This document shows, piece by piece, positions 1 through 7,362 of a stretch of 29,521 bases of DNA (the first letter of the stretch is position 1; every line of letters starts with the position of its first letter). The translations under genes and the position numbers were made by a program. The stretch spans positions 1-29,521 of the forward strand of contig CAZHZH010000029.1 of NCBI GenBank assembly GCA_964537205.1, read 5' to 3'. The notes beneath the pieces were generated by a model. That model worked only from the letters and a program-made list of their open reading frames with translations, was not told where the DNA came from and searched no databases. The stretch comes from Colivivens sp964537205 (GTDB taxonomy: Bacteria; Bacteroidota; Bacteroidia; Bacteroidales; Bacteroidaceae).

Positions 1-55
1 CAGAGCATCTGCCTTACAAGCAGAGGGTCGGCGGTTCGAATCCGTCAACGCCCAC
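1..55 (+). tRNA. tRNA-Val (anticodon TAC), 5' end cut by window edge
   Basis: Only the 3' two-thirds of the tRNA is present. The anticodon stem-loop CTGC-CTTACAA-GCAG gives anticodon TAC (valine), and the T arm GGCGG-TTCGAAT-CCGTC is complete. The 3' acceptor strand AACGCCC at 47-53 is followed by discriminator A54. The 5' acceptor strand and most of the D arm lie before base 1. CCA is not fully encoded (CACG follows). Confidence 0.9.
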
Positions 56-112
56 GCAAGTGGAGCGGCAGGATAGCCGGAATGAAATGAAAGCAATCCG
101 TCAACGCCCACA
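39..112 (+). repeat. Duplicated tRNA-Val 3' end (17-bp direct repeat)
   Basis: The 17 bases AATCCGTCAACGCCCAC at 39-55, which form the 3' end of the tRNA, recur exactly at 95-111, 56 bp downstream. The second copy has no anticodon arm before it, so it is not a second tRNA. Such 3'-end copies are typical of attachment sites left by tRNA-targeting integrases, or of a decayed tandem tRNA. No integrase gene is visible here, so the origin is open. Confidence 0.75.
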
Positions 113-125
113 TAGGTAAGGATTA

Positions 126-153
126 AGAGATTGAGGTTTCAGTCTCTTTTTTT
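126..153 (+). terminator. Rho-independent terminator after the tRNA
   Basis: A 9-bp stem (126-134 with 139-147, one G-T pair) with a four-base loop is followed by a run of seven or more T. It lies about 70 nt after the tRNA and before the SUI1-like gene, so it most likely ends the tRNA transcript. Confidence 0.75.
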
Positions 154-195
154 ATTAAGGTTACTCATTATTAAGGTTACGCACAAGACTGTAAT

Positions 196-534
196 ATGGC
201 AGGGAATGATTGGAAGGATCGGCTGGGTGTGGTGTTCTCAACTAATCCGGAATTCGATTACACAAAAGACGGGCGGGAAGAACCCGAAACACTCGACAAG
301 AGCCAGCAGAAGCTTAGGATTGCCATTGAGAAGAATGGCAGAGGAGGCAAGGTGGTAACAATTGTCCGCGGCTTTGTGGGTACGGCTGATGACTTGAAAG
401 GACTCGGGAAATATTTGAAGACGAAGTGTGGCGTAGGTGGAAGTGTCAAGGAAGGCGAAATAATCATACAAGGCTCCCTGCGGGAAAAAATAATCGACTT
501 GTTGAAAGCGGACGGCTATACAGGCACAAAGTAG
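196..534 (+). CDS. SUI1/eIF1 (YciH)-family translation factor-like protein
   Basis: This 112-residue protein has a variable, charged N-terminus (about 1-50) and a C-terminal SUI1 fold (about 52-112). It shows the family pattern: KVVTIVRGF, the DLKGLGKYLKTKCGVGGSVK segment, a short IIIQG strand and a final helix. Bacterial members such as E. coli YciH resemble eukaryotic eIF1 and are linked to start-codon selection or stress-dependent modulation of initiation; the exact role in Bacteroidota is not settled. Length is normal for the family. It stands alone: a terminator lies upstream and the parA promoter lies between it and the next gene. Confidence 0.88.
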   Translation: MAGNDWKDRLGVVFSTNPEFDYTKDGREEPETLDKSQQKLRIAIEKNGRGGKVVTIVRGFVGTADDLKGLGKYLKTKCGVGGSVKEGEIIIQGSLREKIIDLLKADGYTGTK

Positions 535-617
535 CCGGCAATTTCACACAAAGTGCCGATAAACATCTAAAATACAAATACAGGCTGTATCACAACACTA
601 AAAATAATCGGGTTTAT

Positions 618-648
618 TTTGTATTGTCTTTGGATTGCACTATATTTG
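618..648 (+). promoter_or_regulatory. Bacteroidota-type promoter for parA
   Basis: TTTG at 618-621, a spacer of 19 nt, then TATATTTG at 641-648 match the Bacteroidota sigma-ABfr consensus (TTTG / TAnnTTTG) in sequence and spacing. The parA start codon is 33 nt after the -7 box, giving a short leader of about 25 nt. Confidence 0.8.
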
Positions 649-680
649 CAATTCATTTTGAAGATAATTGGTTCGTCTGT

Positions 681-1379
681 ATGAGTAATGTATTAGCAAT
701 CGTGAATCAGAAGGGTGGTGTTGGCAAGTCAACATCTTCCGTATATCTTGCCAAGGCACTTTCACGGATGAACCACTCAGTACTTTTAGTTGATTTCGAC
801 CCCCTGTCGAATACGCCGGCGAGATTTGGAATAAAGGACGGTCACGGGAGATGTCTGTTGAGCTTCCTTAAAGGTGAGACAGCAATCGCGCGGAGCGTGA
901 TTCATGTAGACGGCTCATTTGACCTGCTGACTTCGGGCAAGGATGTCGTGGCTGTTGAGGTTATGGCGATGAACCATGCCGAGCGCGAGCTTATATTGTC
1001 ACGGGCGCTTTCGATGATTCGTCAGGAATATGATTATATTGTGGTTGACGCACCCTCTTCGTTAGGTTTGCTGACGATGAACGCGCTTGCGGCTTCCGAC
1101 GCAGCGCTCATACCCGTTCGATGCGACTATTTCTCGTATGAGGGGGTCTCGGAGTTGCTCCGTACTGTGGGCGACGTATGTAAGAGCCTGAACAGCCGGC
1201 TGAAGGTCCTGGGCTTTGTGATAACGCATGTGTTTAGAGAGTTGCGCTCAACTCCTGTCAACATTCGTGATATTAGGAAGTGTTTTGAAGGAATGGTGTT
1301 CGATTCAATGATTTACGAGGATGATGAATTAGACACATATTATTCGCAACTGGCAAACGAGATTGTTCCATGTTTTTAA
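681..1379 (+). CDS. parA: ParA/Soj-family ATPase, short and divergent
   Basis: The 232-residue protein is a deviant-Walker ATPase of the ParA/Soj family. Visible motifs are Walker A KGGVGKST near the N-terminus, Walker A' VDFDPLSN (usually VDxDPQGN), and VVDAPSSLGLLTMNAL with PVRCDYFSYEGVSELL. Start 681 was chosen because it lies just downstream of a good promoter and begins the Soj fold; a longer in-frame start at 426 would run back through the SUI1-like gene. It is shorter than usual (about 255 residues): the normal C-terminal segment with the N-V-R-L-S-E-A-like motif is replaced by a short acidic end. ParA proteins position chromosomes or cargo with ParB, but no parB follows; the next gene is a DUF5683 protein. 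A noncanonical positioning role is possible. Confidence 0.88.
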   Translation: MSNVLAIVNQKGGVGKSTSSVYLAKALSRMNHSVLLVDFDPLSNTPARFGIKDGHGRCLLSFLKGETAIARSVIHVDGSFDLLTSGKDVVAVEVMAMNHAERELILSRALSMIRQEYDYIVVDAPSSLGLLTMNALAASDAALIPVRCDYFSYEGVSELLRTVGDVCKSLNSRLKVLGFVITHVFRELRSTPVNIRDIRKCFEGMVFDSMIYEDDELDTYYSQLANEIVPCF

Positions 1380-1402
1380 ATATATATATAATAAGGTGTT
1401 GG

Positions 1403-2248
1403 ATGTTTGGCGGCGGCTGCCGGCGCGGCGGGCTTTGCGTGTTCCTCCTGTTGTCGCTGTTCTCCACTTGTGCGTTGGCGCAGGATTCAGTACAGACCAG
1501 GAAACCGAAAGCGCAACTCCGCAGGGAAGCCCAGCGTCCGGTGACAACCGACACGCTGGTCATCGCTCCAGGCACATACGAAGGTGACAGCCTCGTGGCG
1601 CTGGATTCATTGGCGCGCATGGTCCACGATGAGGTCGGTGACATCGTAAATGGTGAAGTGCCTGGCACTCTCACACCTGTTTTCCAGGTCAATGTGTCCG
1701 CCGACGAAGCCCTGCGGATGGTCAAGGAGAAATTCGTGCCGGAGCCGAAGAAGGCGTTGTGGCTTGCGATAGTGTTTCCGGGAGGCGGGCAGATATATAA
1801 CCGCAAGTATTGGAAGTTGCCGCTCATATATGGCGGCTTCTTGGGATGCGTCTATGCTTTGTCGTGGAACAATATGATGTACCGCGATTATTCACAGGCT
1901 TATATAGACATAATGGATGACGACCCGAACACGCGCAGCTACGAGTCGTTTATACCAAGGGGCTATAACATCGACTCCAACTTGTCGCGTATCCAGGACT
2001 TGTTCAGGCGCAAGAAGAACTATTACAGACGATATAGGGATCTCAGCATGTTTTGCATGATAGGTGTCTACGCTTTGTCGATCATTGACGCCTATGTGGA
2101 CGCGGAGTTGTCGAGTTTTGACATCAGCCACGACCTGTCGATGAAGGTGCGTCCCTCGATCATTCACGACAGCAATTCAGTCGCGTCCACGACGCACAAT
2201 CCGTATGCCACACAGTCGTATGGCGTCCGGTGCAGTTTAAACTTTTAG
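1403..2248 (+). CDS. DUF5683 membrane/envelope protein
   Basis: The protein of about 281 residues has an N-terminal signal segment (VFLLLSLFSTCALAQ). The DUF5683 core follows in its second half: PEPKKALWLAIVFPGGGQIYNRKYWKLPL, a hydrophobic stretch, RRKKNYYRRYRDLS, and a second hydrophobic stretch (FCMIGVYALSIIDAYVDAEL). The start at 1403 is preferred because AAGGTG precedes it by a few bases and it gives a compact signal peptide; an in-frame ATG at 1370 would overlap the parA stop. In Bacteroidales this family usually sits between parB and a lytic transglycosylase upstream of rel; here both are absent. Function is unknown; an envelope role is inferred from the signal peptide and membrane segments. 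Confidence 0.85.
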   Translation: MFGGGCRRGGLCVFLLLSLFSTCALAQDSVQTRKPKAQLRREAQRPVTTDTLVIAPGTYEGDSLVALDSLARMVHDEVGDIVNGEVPGTLTPVFQVNVSADEALRMVKEKFVPEPKKALWLAIVFPGGGQIYNRKYWKLPLIYGGFLGCVYALSWNNMMYRDYSQAYIDIMDDDPNTRSYESFIPRGYNIDSNLSRIQDLFRRKKNYYRRYRDLSMFCMIGVYALSIIDAYVDAELSSFDISHDLSMKVRPSIIHDSNSVASTTHNPYATQSYGVRCSLNF

Positions 2249-2259
2249 AATTGTGAATT

Positions 2260-4503
2260 ATGGAAGATGAACAGAATAAGGAATTGATGGAGGCGAAGAT
2301 GGTGGACGACGCGTTCCAGCATCTTATTGATTCTTATCTTGCCACCAAGCACAGGAAGAAGGTTGAAATCATCACCAAGGCCTTCAATTTCGCCCGTCAT
2401 GCCCACAAGGGAGTCCGCCGGCTCTCGGGCGAGCCATACATAATGCATCCTATCGCCGTGGCGCAAATAGTGTGTTCGGAGATAGGACTCGGTTCCACTT
2501 CGATTTGCTCTGCCTTGCTTCACGATGTGGTTGAGGATACCGACTACACTGTTGAAGACATAGAGAACATGTTCGGACCTAAGATCGCCCAGATAGTAGA
2601 CGGGCTGACCAAGATATCCGGAGGAATATTCGGTGACAGGGCTTCGGCTCAAGCCGAGAACTTTAAGAAGCTGCTGCTTACGATGAACGAGGACATACGC
2701 GTCATCCTTGTAAAGATGGCAGACCGCCTTCACAACATGCGCACGCTTGGTTCGCAACCGCCAAACAAGCGGTACAAGATCTCGGGAGAGACGCTGTACA
2801 TTTACGCCCCGCTAGCCAACCGTCTCGGACTCAATGCCATCAAGACTGAGCTTGAGAACCTGAGCTTCCAATATGAGCATCCAGAGGATTACAGAACAAT
2901 AGTGAAGAAGCTGGAGGCTACAGAGAAGGAGCGCAATACCGTGTTCGACGAGTTTACCGCGCCTATACGCACCCAACTCGACAAGATGGGCATCAAGTAT
3001 GAGATAAAGGCGCGCATAAAGTCGCCTTATTCCATCTGGAACAAGATTCAGACGAAGCTTGTGCCTTTTGAGGAGGTGTACGACATCCTGGCCGTTCGCA
3101 TCATCTTCGAGCCGCGCGAAGGCATCGACGAGAAAAACGAGTGCTTTAATATATACGTCGCGCTTACGCAAATCTATGCCAGCCATCCCGACCGTTTCCG
3201 CGACTGGGTGAGCCATCCGAAGGCGAACGGCTACCAGGCTCTCCACGTGACCCTCATGAGTAACAAGGGCGAATGGATAGAGGTGCAGATTAGAAGTCAG
3301 AAGATGGACGAAATAGCCGAACGTGGGTTTGCCGCGCATTGGAAATACAAGGAAGGGGAGAAGACAGAGCAGGAAAGCGAGTCGGAACTTGACAAGTGGC
3401 TCATGACTATCAAGGACATTCTCGACGACCCGCAACCGAACGCCATTGACTTGCTCGACACAATCAAACTCGACCTGTATGCGTCTGAGATATTCGTGTT
3501 CACCCCGAAAGGCGAAATACGCATATTGCCGGCGGGGGCGACGGCTCTCGATTTCGCCTTCTCCATACACACGGTGGTCGGAACACATTGCATGGGGGCC
3601 AAGGTCAACCACAAGCTGGTGTCGATGACATACAAGCTTAAGAGCGGTGACCAAGTGGAAATACTGGCGTCAAACAAGTCGATGGTGAGCCGTGAGTGGC
3701 TGAACATCGCGACAACCGCCAAGGCGCGCGCCAAGATCCTTGCCGCCATACGCAAAGAGGAGCGCGTTCAACGAAAGGACGGGGAGCGGATGCTCGACGA
3801 GTTTTTCACCAAGAACGATATAGTAAAGGACACGCCCAATCTCGACAAACTGTGCAAGTTCCATTCGATGGCCAAGCACGAAGACTTGTATCTTGCGATT
3901 GGCCAGAAGAAGTTCACGCTCGGTTCGGAGGACATCTCATGCATTAAGAACAAGAACGGCTCAAAATCGTGGAAGCGGCTGTTGTCGTTCGGCAGGAAGA
4001 AGCAGACAGACGACGCGGCTTCTGAACCAGCCAAGGACACCGTGGTGCTGGACAAGAAGAAACCCGTCATACTGAATGACGACAACGTCAACACGGTATT
4101 CAAGCTCGACACCTGTTGCAACCCTATTCCGGGCGACTCAATAATGGTTTATCGCGACCCCGACGGAGTCTGCCACGTACACAAGCTGCAGTGTCCAGTA
4201 GCCGTCCGCCTGAAAGCCAATTCAGGCAACAGCCTGTTTGCCGCCAAGTGGGACATGAAAGGCGAAAAGCTTTTCATGGTTACAATCGAGCTCAGCGGAT
4301 TCGACAAAATCGGAGTGCTGAACCAGATAACGCAGGTGATTTCGCAACTCTTCGGAATGAACATACGCAAGCTTGAGATCGAGACTTCGGACGGCATCTT
4401 CAAATGCAGGCTGGCACTTAACGTGCACAACACCAAGGAAGTGCAGACCATAATAAAGGACCTCAAGAAGATACAGAACGTGAAGGACGTGGCGAGAGTG
4501 TGA
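2260..4503 (+). CDS. rel: Bifunctional (p)ppGpp synthetase/hydrolase (Rel/SpoT family)
   Basis: This 747-residue protein has the full long-RSH architecture. The N-terminal HD hydrolase domain shows H63, H88-D89 and E92-D93 (LLHDVVEDTD). The synthetase domain (about 240-370) has YDILAVRIIF, GYQALHVT and EVQIRSQKMDEIAERGFAAHWKYK. A TGS domain (EIFVFTPKGEIRILPAGATALDFAF) follows, then a Cys-containing segment (DTCCNPIPGD...CHVHKLQCP) and a C-terminal ACT domain. Because the hydrolase motifs are intact, I infer it both makes and degrades the stringent-response alarmone. It starts 11 nt after the DUF5683 gene and is probably co-transcribed with parA. Confidence 0.96.
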   Translation: MEDEQNKELMEAKMVDDAFQHLIDSYLATKHRKKVEIITKAFNFARHAHKGVRRLSGEPYIMHPIAVAQIVCSEIGLGSTSICSALLHDVVEDTDYTVEDIENMFGPKIAQIVDGLTKISGGIFGDRASAQAENFKKLLLTMNEDIRVILVKMADRLHNMRTLGSQPPNKRYKISGETLYIYAPLANRLGLNAIKTELENLSFQYEHPEDYRTIVKKLEATEKERNTVFDEFTAPIRTQLDKMGIKYEIKARIKSPYSIWNKIQTKLVPFEEVYDILAVRIIFEPREGIDEKNECFNIYVALTQIYASHPDRFRDWVSHPKANGYQALHVTLMSNKGEWIEVQIRSQKMDEIAERGFAAHWKYKEGEKTEQESESELDKWLMTIKDILDDPQPNAIDLLDTIKLDLYASEIFVFTPKGEIRILPAGATALDFAFSIHTVVGTHCMGAKVNHKLVSMTYKLKSGDQVEILASNKSMVSREWLNIATTAKARAKILAAIRKEERVQRKDGERMLDEFFTKNDIVKDTPNLDKLCKFHSMAKHEDLYLAIGQKKFTLGSEDISCIKNKNGSKSWKRLLSFGRKKQTDDAASEPAKDTVVLDKKKPVILNDDNVNTVFKLDTCCNPIPGDSIMVYRDPDGVCHVHKLQCPVAVRLKANSGNSLFAAKWDMKGEKLFMVTIELSGFDKIGVLNQITQVISQLFGMNIRKLEIETSDGIFKCRLALNVHNTKEVQTIIKDLKKIQNVKDVARV

Positions 4504-4663
4504 CGCGGCGGGGAGCTTTCATCGCCCTTTCGTCCCGACACGCGGCTTGTTGCAGCCGCCCCGTCAACTTATTGCCGTAAAAAGCCCTTTTTCAGCCTCC
4601 GCCTCAGGAGGTCGTCGCCTGTAAAAGCCCTTTTTTGTCAATCGTCTGCTACACTCGTCCTGA

Positions 4664-4763
4664 GTAATTACGTCAAGTATGTGGCGCAAGCAGGCGAAAT
4701 TGTCTGCGTCAGTATGTGAAGTTATCGGCTTAAGTAAGTGAAGTTGTCGGCACAAGCAGGCAA
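4664..4763. repeat. Degenerate 22-nt tandem repeat
   Basis: Successive 22-nt units begin at 4664, 4686, 4708, 4730 and (partial) 4752. The best-conserved core is GTGAAGTTRTCGGC in units 3 and 4; the unit at 4664 matches the unit at 4708 at about 14 of 22 positions. The period is not a multiple of three, which argues against the minus-strand open frame that crosses it being a gene. Confidence 0.65.
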
Positions 4764-4940
4764 CGAGGGTAATCCGGCTGCCTGTGGACACGAGTAAGCA
4801 AACGTACAGGTTGAGATGTGTAAATGTCAACATAAGTGCCGGCACGGAATCAAAAAGAAACGCTTTCATATTAGTGCTTTTTCATCAAAAGTCGTCCTCC
4901 ATTAAATTCTTATTAATTTTATTATTTTTTTTTGGAAGTC

Positions 4941-4972
4941 TTTTTATAAGTCTAAAAAAATAATTATCTTTG
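4941..4972 (+). promoter_or_regulatory. Probable promoter of the FHA/PP2C/kinase operon
   Basis: TATCTTTG at 4965-4972 matches the Bacteroidota -7 box. The upstream element is only a T-run (TTTT around 4941-4944, spacer about 20), so the -33 match is weak. The region is very A/T-rich. It is the only good -7 box upstream of 5179 and predicts a leader of about 200 nt. Confidence 0.6.
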
Positions 4973-5178
4973 CAACCGACTAAACTCATATAAGTCTGTA
5001 CACATAAAGAAGCGGCTGCATGGTGCCGGCAATAATGTTTCGACAAACTATTACTTACGTAGGCACAAGTACGGATCTCGCGCTTTACTCATGTGTATGC
5101 CAATAAACTAATTCTCCTCTGTCAGAGACCACAGAGCAACCACGGATGGACGTCTCCATCCACGAAAAGAAATAGACT

Positions 5179-6681
5179 ATGCCTAAGATCATCAAGATCG
5201 GAAAGTCATCGGACAATGATTTCGTGATTAATAACCCTACTGTGTCACGAAGTCATGCGATGCTGACAGTGGCAGACGACAATCAGCATGCCACACTACG
5301 TGATTTGGGTTCAACCAACGGAACTTATGTAAACGGAATTCGAATCAACAAAGACACACCCGTCGACCTTACACATCAATTGCGGTTTGGCTCGGAAACG
5401 ACGAATCTCTCCACAATCCTAAGCAAGGCGCGCCATAGAGAGCCCGTAAGGGCGCTCGACCCAAACAGCCGGCTTATAGGAAGGAGCGACGCATGTCAGA
5501 TAAGGCTGCCGTACGACGACGTGTCGGCACGGCACGCGATACTGAAGAAACGGCCCGACGGCTCCATCTATATAGAAGACTGCGGCTCGCGCAATGGTAC
5601 GTTTGTCAATGGCGAGCGCATTATGAGCCGTGTACTCAACAGGGGAGACAAGGTGACCATCACCCGCAATTACCCGCTCGACTGGGAGAGCGTATTCCCG
5701 CAAGTGGCGGTCCCTGTTCGTGGAGGCGGAACAACGAACAACACGAAAACCATTGTGTCAATAGTGGCGGCGGTAATCGTAGTCGTGTGCCTCGGCATTG
5801 GCGGCGTGTATTGGTTCAGCCATCGTTCGTGGGACCGTGAGCGCATTTACGACACCTACAATACTGCGGTGTGCTGGATAACGTCCCAATATGGCTACAA
5901 AATCCTTTTGGACGACGAGGATGTCACATCCGATATATGCTCCATACTGAAAATCGAGCCGAGCGAAGAGGTGCATGTCAACGCGCAAGGTTCATTGGCT
6001 CCTGGTCCGACTTCCATACAGGGTACGGCGTTCTTTGTGTCGAAAGACGGAAAGCTCGCGACCAACTTGCACGTCGTGCGCCCTTGGATGTACGACAACA
6101 ACGGAGAGGCGATTGAGACGGCCGTTAATAAGATTGTGGCAATTCTGGCGACGCAGAATCCTATGCTGAGCAGAAGCAAGGTGGAGGTGCAGGGCGTCAT
6201 GGACGCAATCTATATTATTCCGAACGGCCTGCCTATTTCCGAAGGCAACGCGGTGAAATGCGATGAGATCAAGGTCTATGACGACATCAACAAGGATGTG
6301 GCTATTGTACAGACAGAGTCGAGGACGCTGCCTGCGGCCGTCAAGAACATCGTGGATGTGAACAACGCCGATTTGGCGGAGTCGTCGATCAAAGAGGGCA
6401 AGCCCGTGTATGCCATCGGATTCCCTTACGGCGACATGATCGCCCTGAACAGCAACCAGGAACTTAAAAACCAAGTGCATGGCGGCGCGATCACACAGAA
6501 TCGTGGCGACTTTGAGTTCGGACACGACATTGAGACCGCAAGCGGCGCGAGCGGGTCGCCTGTGTTCAACGACAGAGGACAACTGATAGGCATCCACCAT
6601 GCCGGCATGACCGGCTTGACCGGAGCCCAAGGCTTCAATATGGCGATCAAAGCCAAGTATATAATAGATTTATTAAAGTAA
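5179..6681 (+). CDS. FHA-FHA-transmembrane-trypsin-like serine protease
   Basis: This 500-residue fusion begins with two forkhead-associated domains, which bind phosphothreonine: about 5-72 (SRSH, STNGTYVNG) and about 98-165 (GRSDAC, SARH, SRNGTFVNG). A single membrane helix follows at about 187-213, then an extracytoplasmic protease domain of the HtrA/trypsin type. The catalytic triad is readable: His298 (TNLHVV), Asp373 (NKDVAIVQ) and Ser458 (GASGSP). No PDZ domain is visible. In the first FHA domain the usual G-R is G-K. As the first gene of the operon, it could let kinase-dependent binding inside the cell control proteolysis outside; that coupling is inference. The second FHA domain ends with an LDWESV motif shared with two other operon proteins. 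Confidence 0.9.
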   Translation: MPKIIKIGKSSDNDFVINNPTVSRSHAMLTVADDNQHATLRDLGSTNGTYVNGIRINKDTPVDLTHQLRFGSETTNLSTILSKARHREPVRALDPNSRLIGRSDACQIRLPYDDVSARHAILKKRPDGSIYIEDCGSRNGTFVNGERIMSRVLNRGDKVTITRNYPLDWESVFPQVAVPVRGGGTTNNTKTIVSIVAAVIVVVCLGIGGVYWFSHRSWDRERIYDTYNTAVCWITSQYGYKILLDDEDVTSDICSILKIEPSEEVHVNAQGSLAPGPTSIQGTAFFVSKDGKLATNLHVVRPWMYDNNGEAIETAVNKIVAILATQNPMLSRSKVEVQGVMDAIYIIPNGLPISEGNAVKCDEIKVYDDINKDVAIVQTESRTLPAAVKNIVDVNNADLAESSIKEGKPVYAIGFPYGDMIALNSNQELKNQVHGGAITQNRGDFEFGHDIETASGASGSPVFNDRGQLIGIHHAGMTGLTGAQGFNMAIKAKYIIDLLK

Positions 6682-6724
6682 GTGACTCTATAATAAAGTA
6701 CAAACAATAAAAACAATTACGATT

Positions 6725-7336
6725 ATGGCTACAAAAAAATGTCCTAACGGTCATCAATATGACTCTTCTATTTATGGTGATAACTGTCCTTTCTGCCCAA
6801 GTCCTAACAGCGCCCGCACACAGTACGCTGATGATTTAGGCGGTGGCGAGACGAAGGCTACAAGCGCATGGGAAGGCGGTGGCGAGACAAAGGCTACAAG
6901 CGACTGGAACGCCGGAGGCAATGACCCGACACAGGCGATGCAAGATTATGACGGAGGACACACAGTGATACGTACGGTCGGCGGTTCCGATGCTTCCAAC
7001 CCCGATGGCGGCCGCCGTGTGGTTGGCGTGCTTGTGTCGTACAGCAGCAATCCCGCCGGAGAAGTGTACAAGGTGTATGAGGGCAGAACCCTTATCGGCA
7101 GGGACCGCACTTGTGATATATCGTTCCCTAACGATTCGCACATGTCGGGCAAGCACCTGCTAATACAATATGTCGAGGCGAAAGGCGCGTTCAAGGCGAA
7201 AGACCAGGGGTCGTCAAACGGCACATACGTTAATGGAACCGTTTACGTCATGGACGAGTCGATAGACTTGAAGACAAACGATGTTATCGTCCTTGGAAGC
7301 ACAAAGCTGTTGTTCCTCGCGATACCTGAATTCTAA
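6725..7336 (+). CDS. Zinc-ribbon-like FHA-domain protein
   Basis: This 203-residue soluble protein opens with a small Cys/His module (C6, H10, C21, C24 in CPNGHQYDSSIYGDNCPFC), likely a zinc ribbon. A low-complexity linker with a duplicated GGGETKATS unit follows. The C-terminal FHA domain (about 100-195) shows TLIGRD, SGKHL and SSNGTYVNG. No membrane helix is seen, so it is the one clearly cytosolic reader in the operon and could act as a mobile adaptor or kinase substrate; the Thr-rich linker offers possible phosphorylation sites (inference). It lies 43 nt after the protease gene and 26 nt before the phosphatase gene. Confidence 0.88.
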   Translation: MATKKCPNGHQYDSSIYGDNCPFCPSPNSARTQYADDLGGGETKATSAWEGGGETKATSDWNAGGNDPTQAMQDYDGGHTVIRTVGGSDASNPDGGRRVVGVLVSYSSNPAGEVYKVYEGRTLIGRDRTCDISFPNDSHMSGKHLLIQYVEAKGAFKAKDQGSSNGTYVNGTVYVMDESIDLKTNDVIVLGSTKLLFLAIPEF

Positions 7337-7362
7337 TCATACACCCTTACAATGAAGAAGTT

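Larger units (their letters stand above)
4504..5178. other. Intergenic region between rel and the FHA/kinase operon
   Basis: I see no convincing gene in these 675 nt. Contents: a 6-bp GC-rich hairpin at 4542-4559 without a T-run (weak terminator candidate for rel); two copies of GTAAAAAGCCCTTTTT-like sequence at 4577-4592 and 4621-4636; a degenerate 22-nt tandem repeat at 4664-4763; an A/T-rich promoter region ending in TATCTTTG at 4965-4972; and a leader of about 200 nt. The leader carries a perfect 7-bp hairpin at 5144-5161 and a possible 28-codon upstream frame at 5020-5106 with no supporting signal. Confidence 0.7.

Noticed and set aside
95..112. Second tRNA gene
   Set aside because: Only the T-arm/acceptor 3' end is present; no anticodon stem precedes it.
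2812..3654. Minus-strand frame of 280 codons inside rel
   Set aside because: Shadow of a fully conserved Rel protein.
4564..4869. Minus-strand frame of 101 codons in the rel-kinase gap
   Set aside because: It crosses a 22-nt repeat whose period is not a multiple of three, has no family resemblance and no minus-strand promoter.
5020..5106. 28-codon upstream frame in the kinase operon leader
   Set aside because: Chance-length frame without start signal, composition or conservation evidence.
5992..6630. Minus-strand frame of 212 codons inside the FHA-protease gene
   Set aside because: Shadow; plus-strand frame carries the protease triad.
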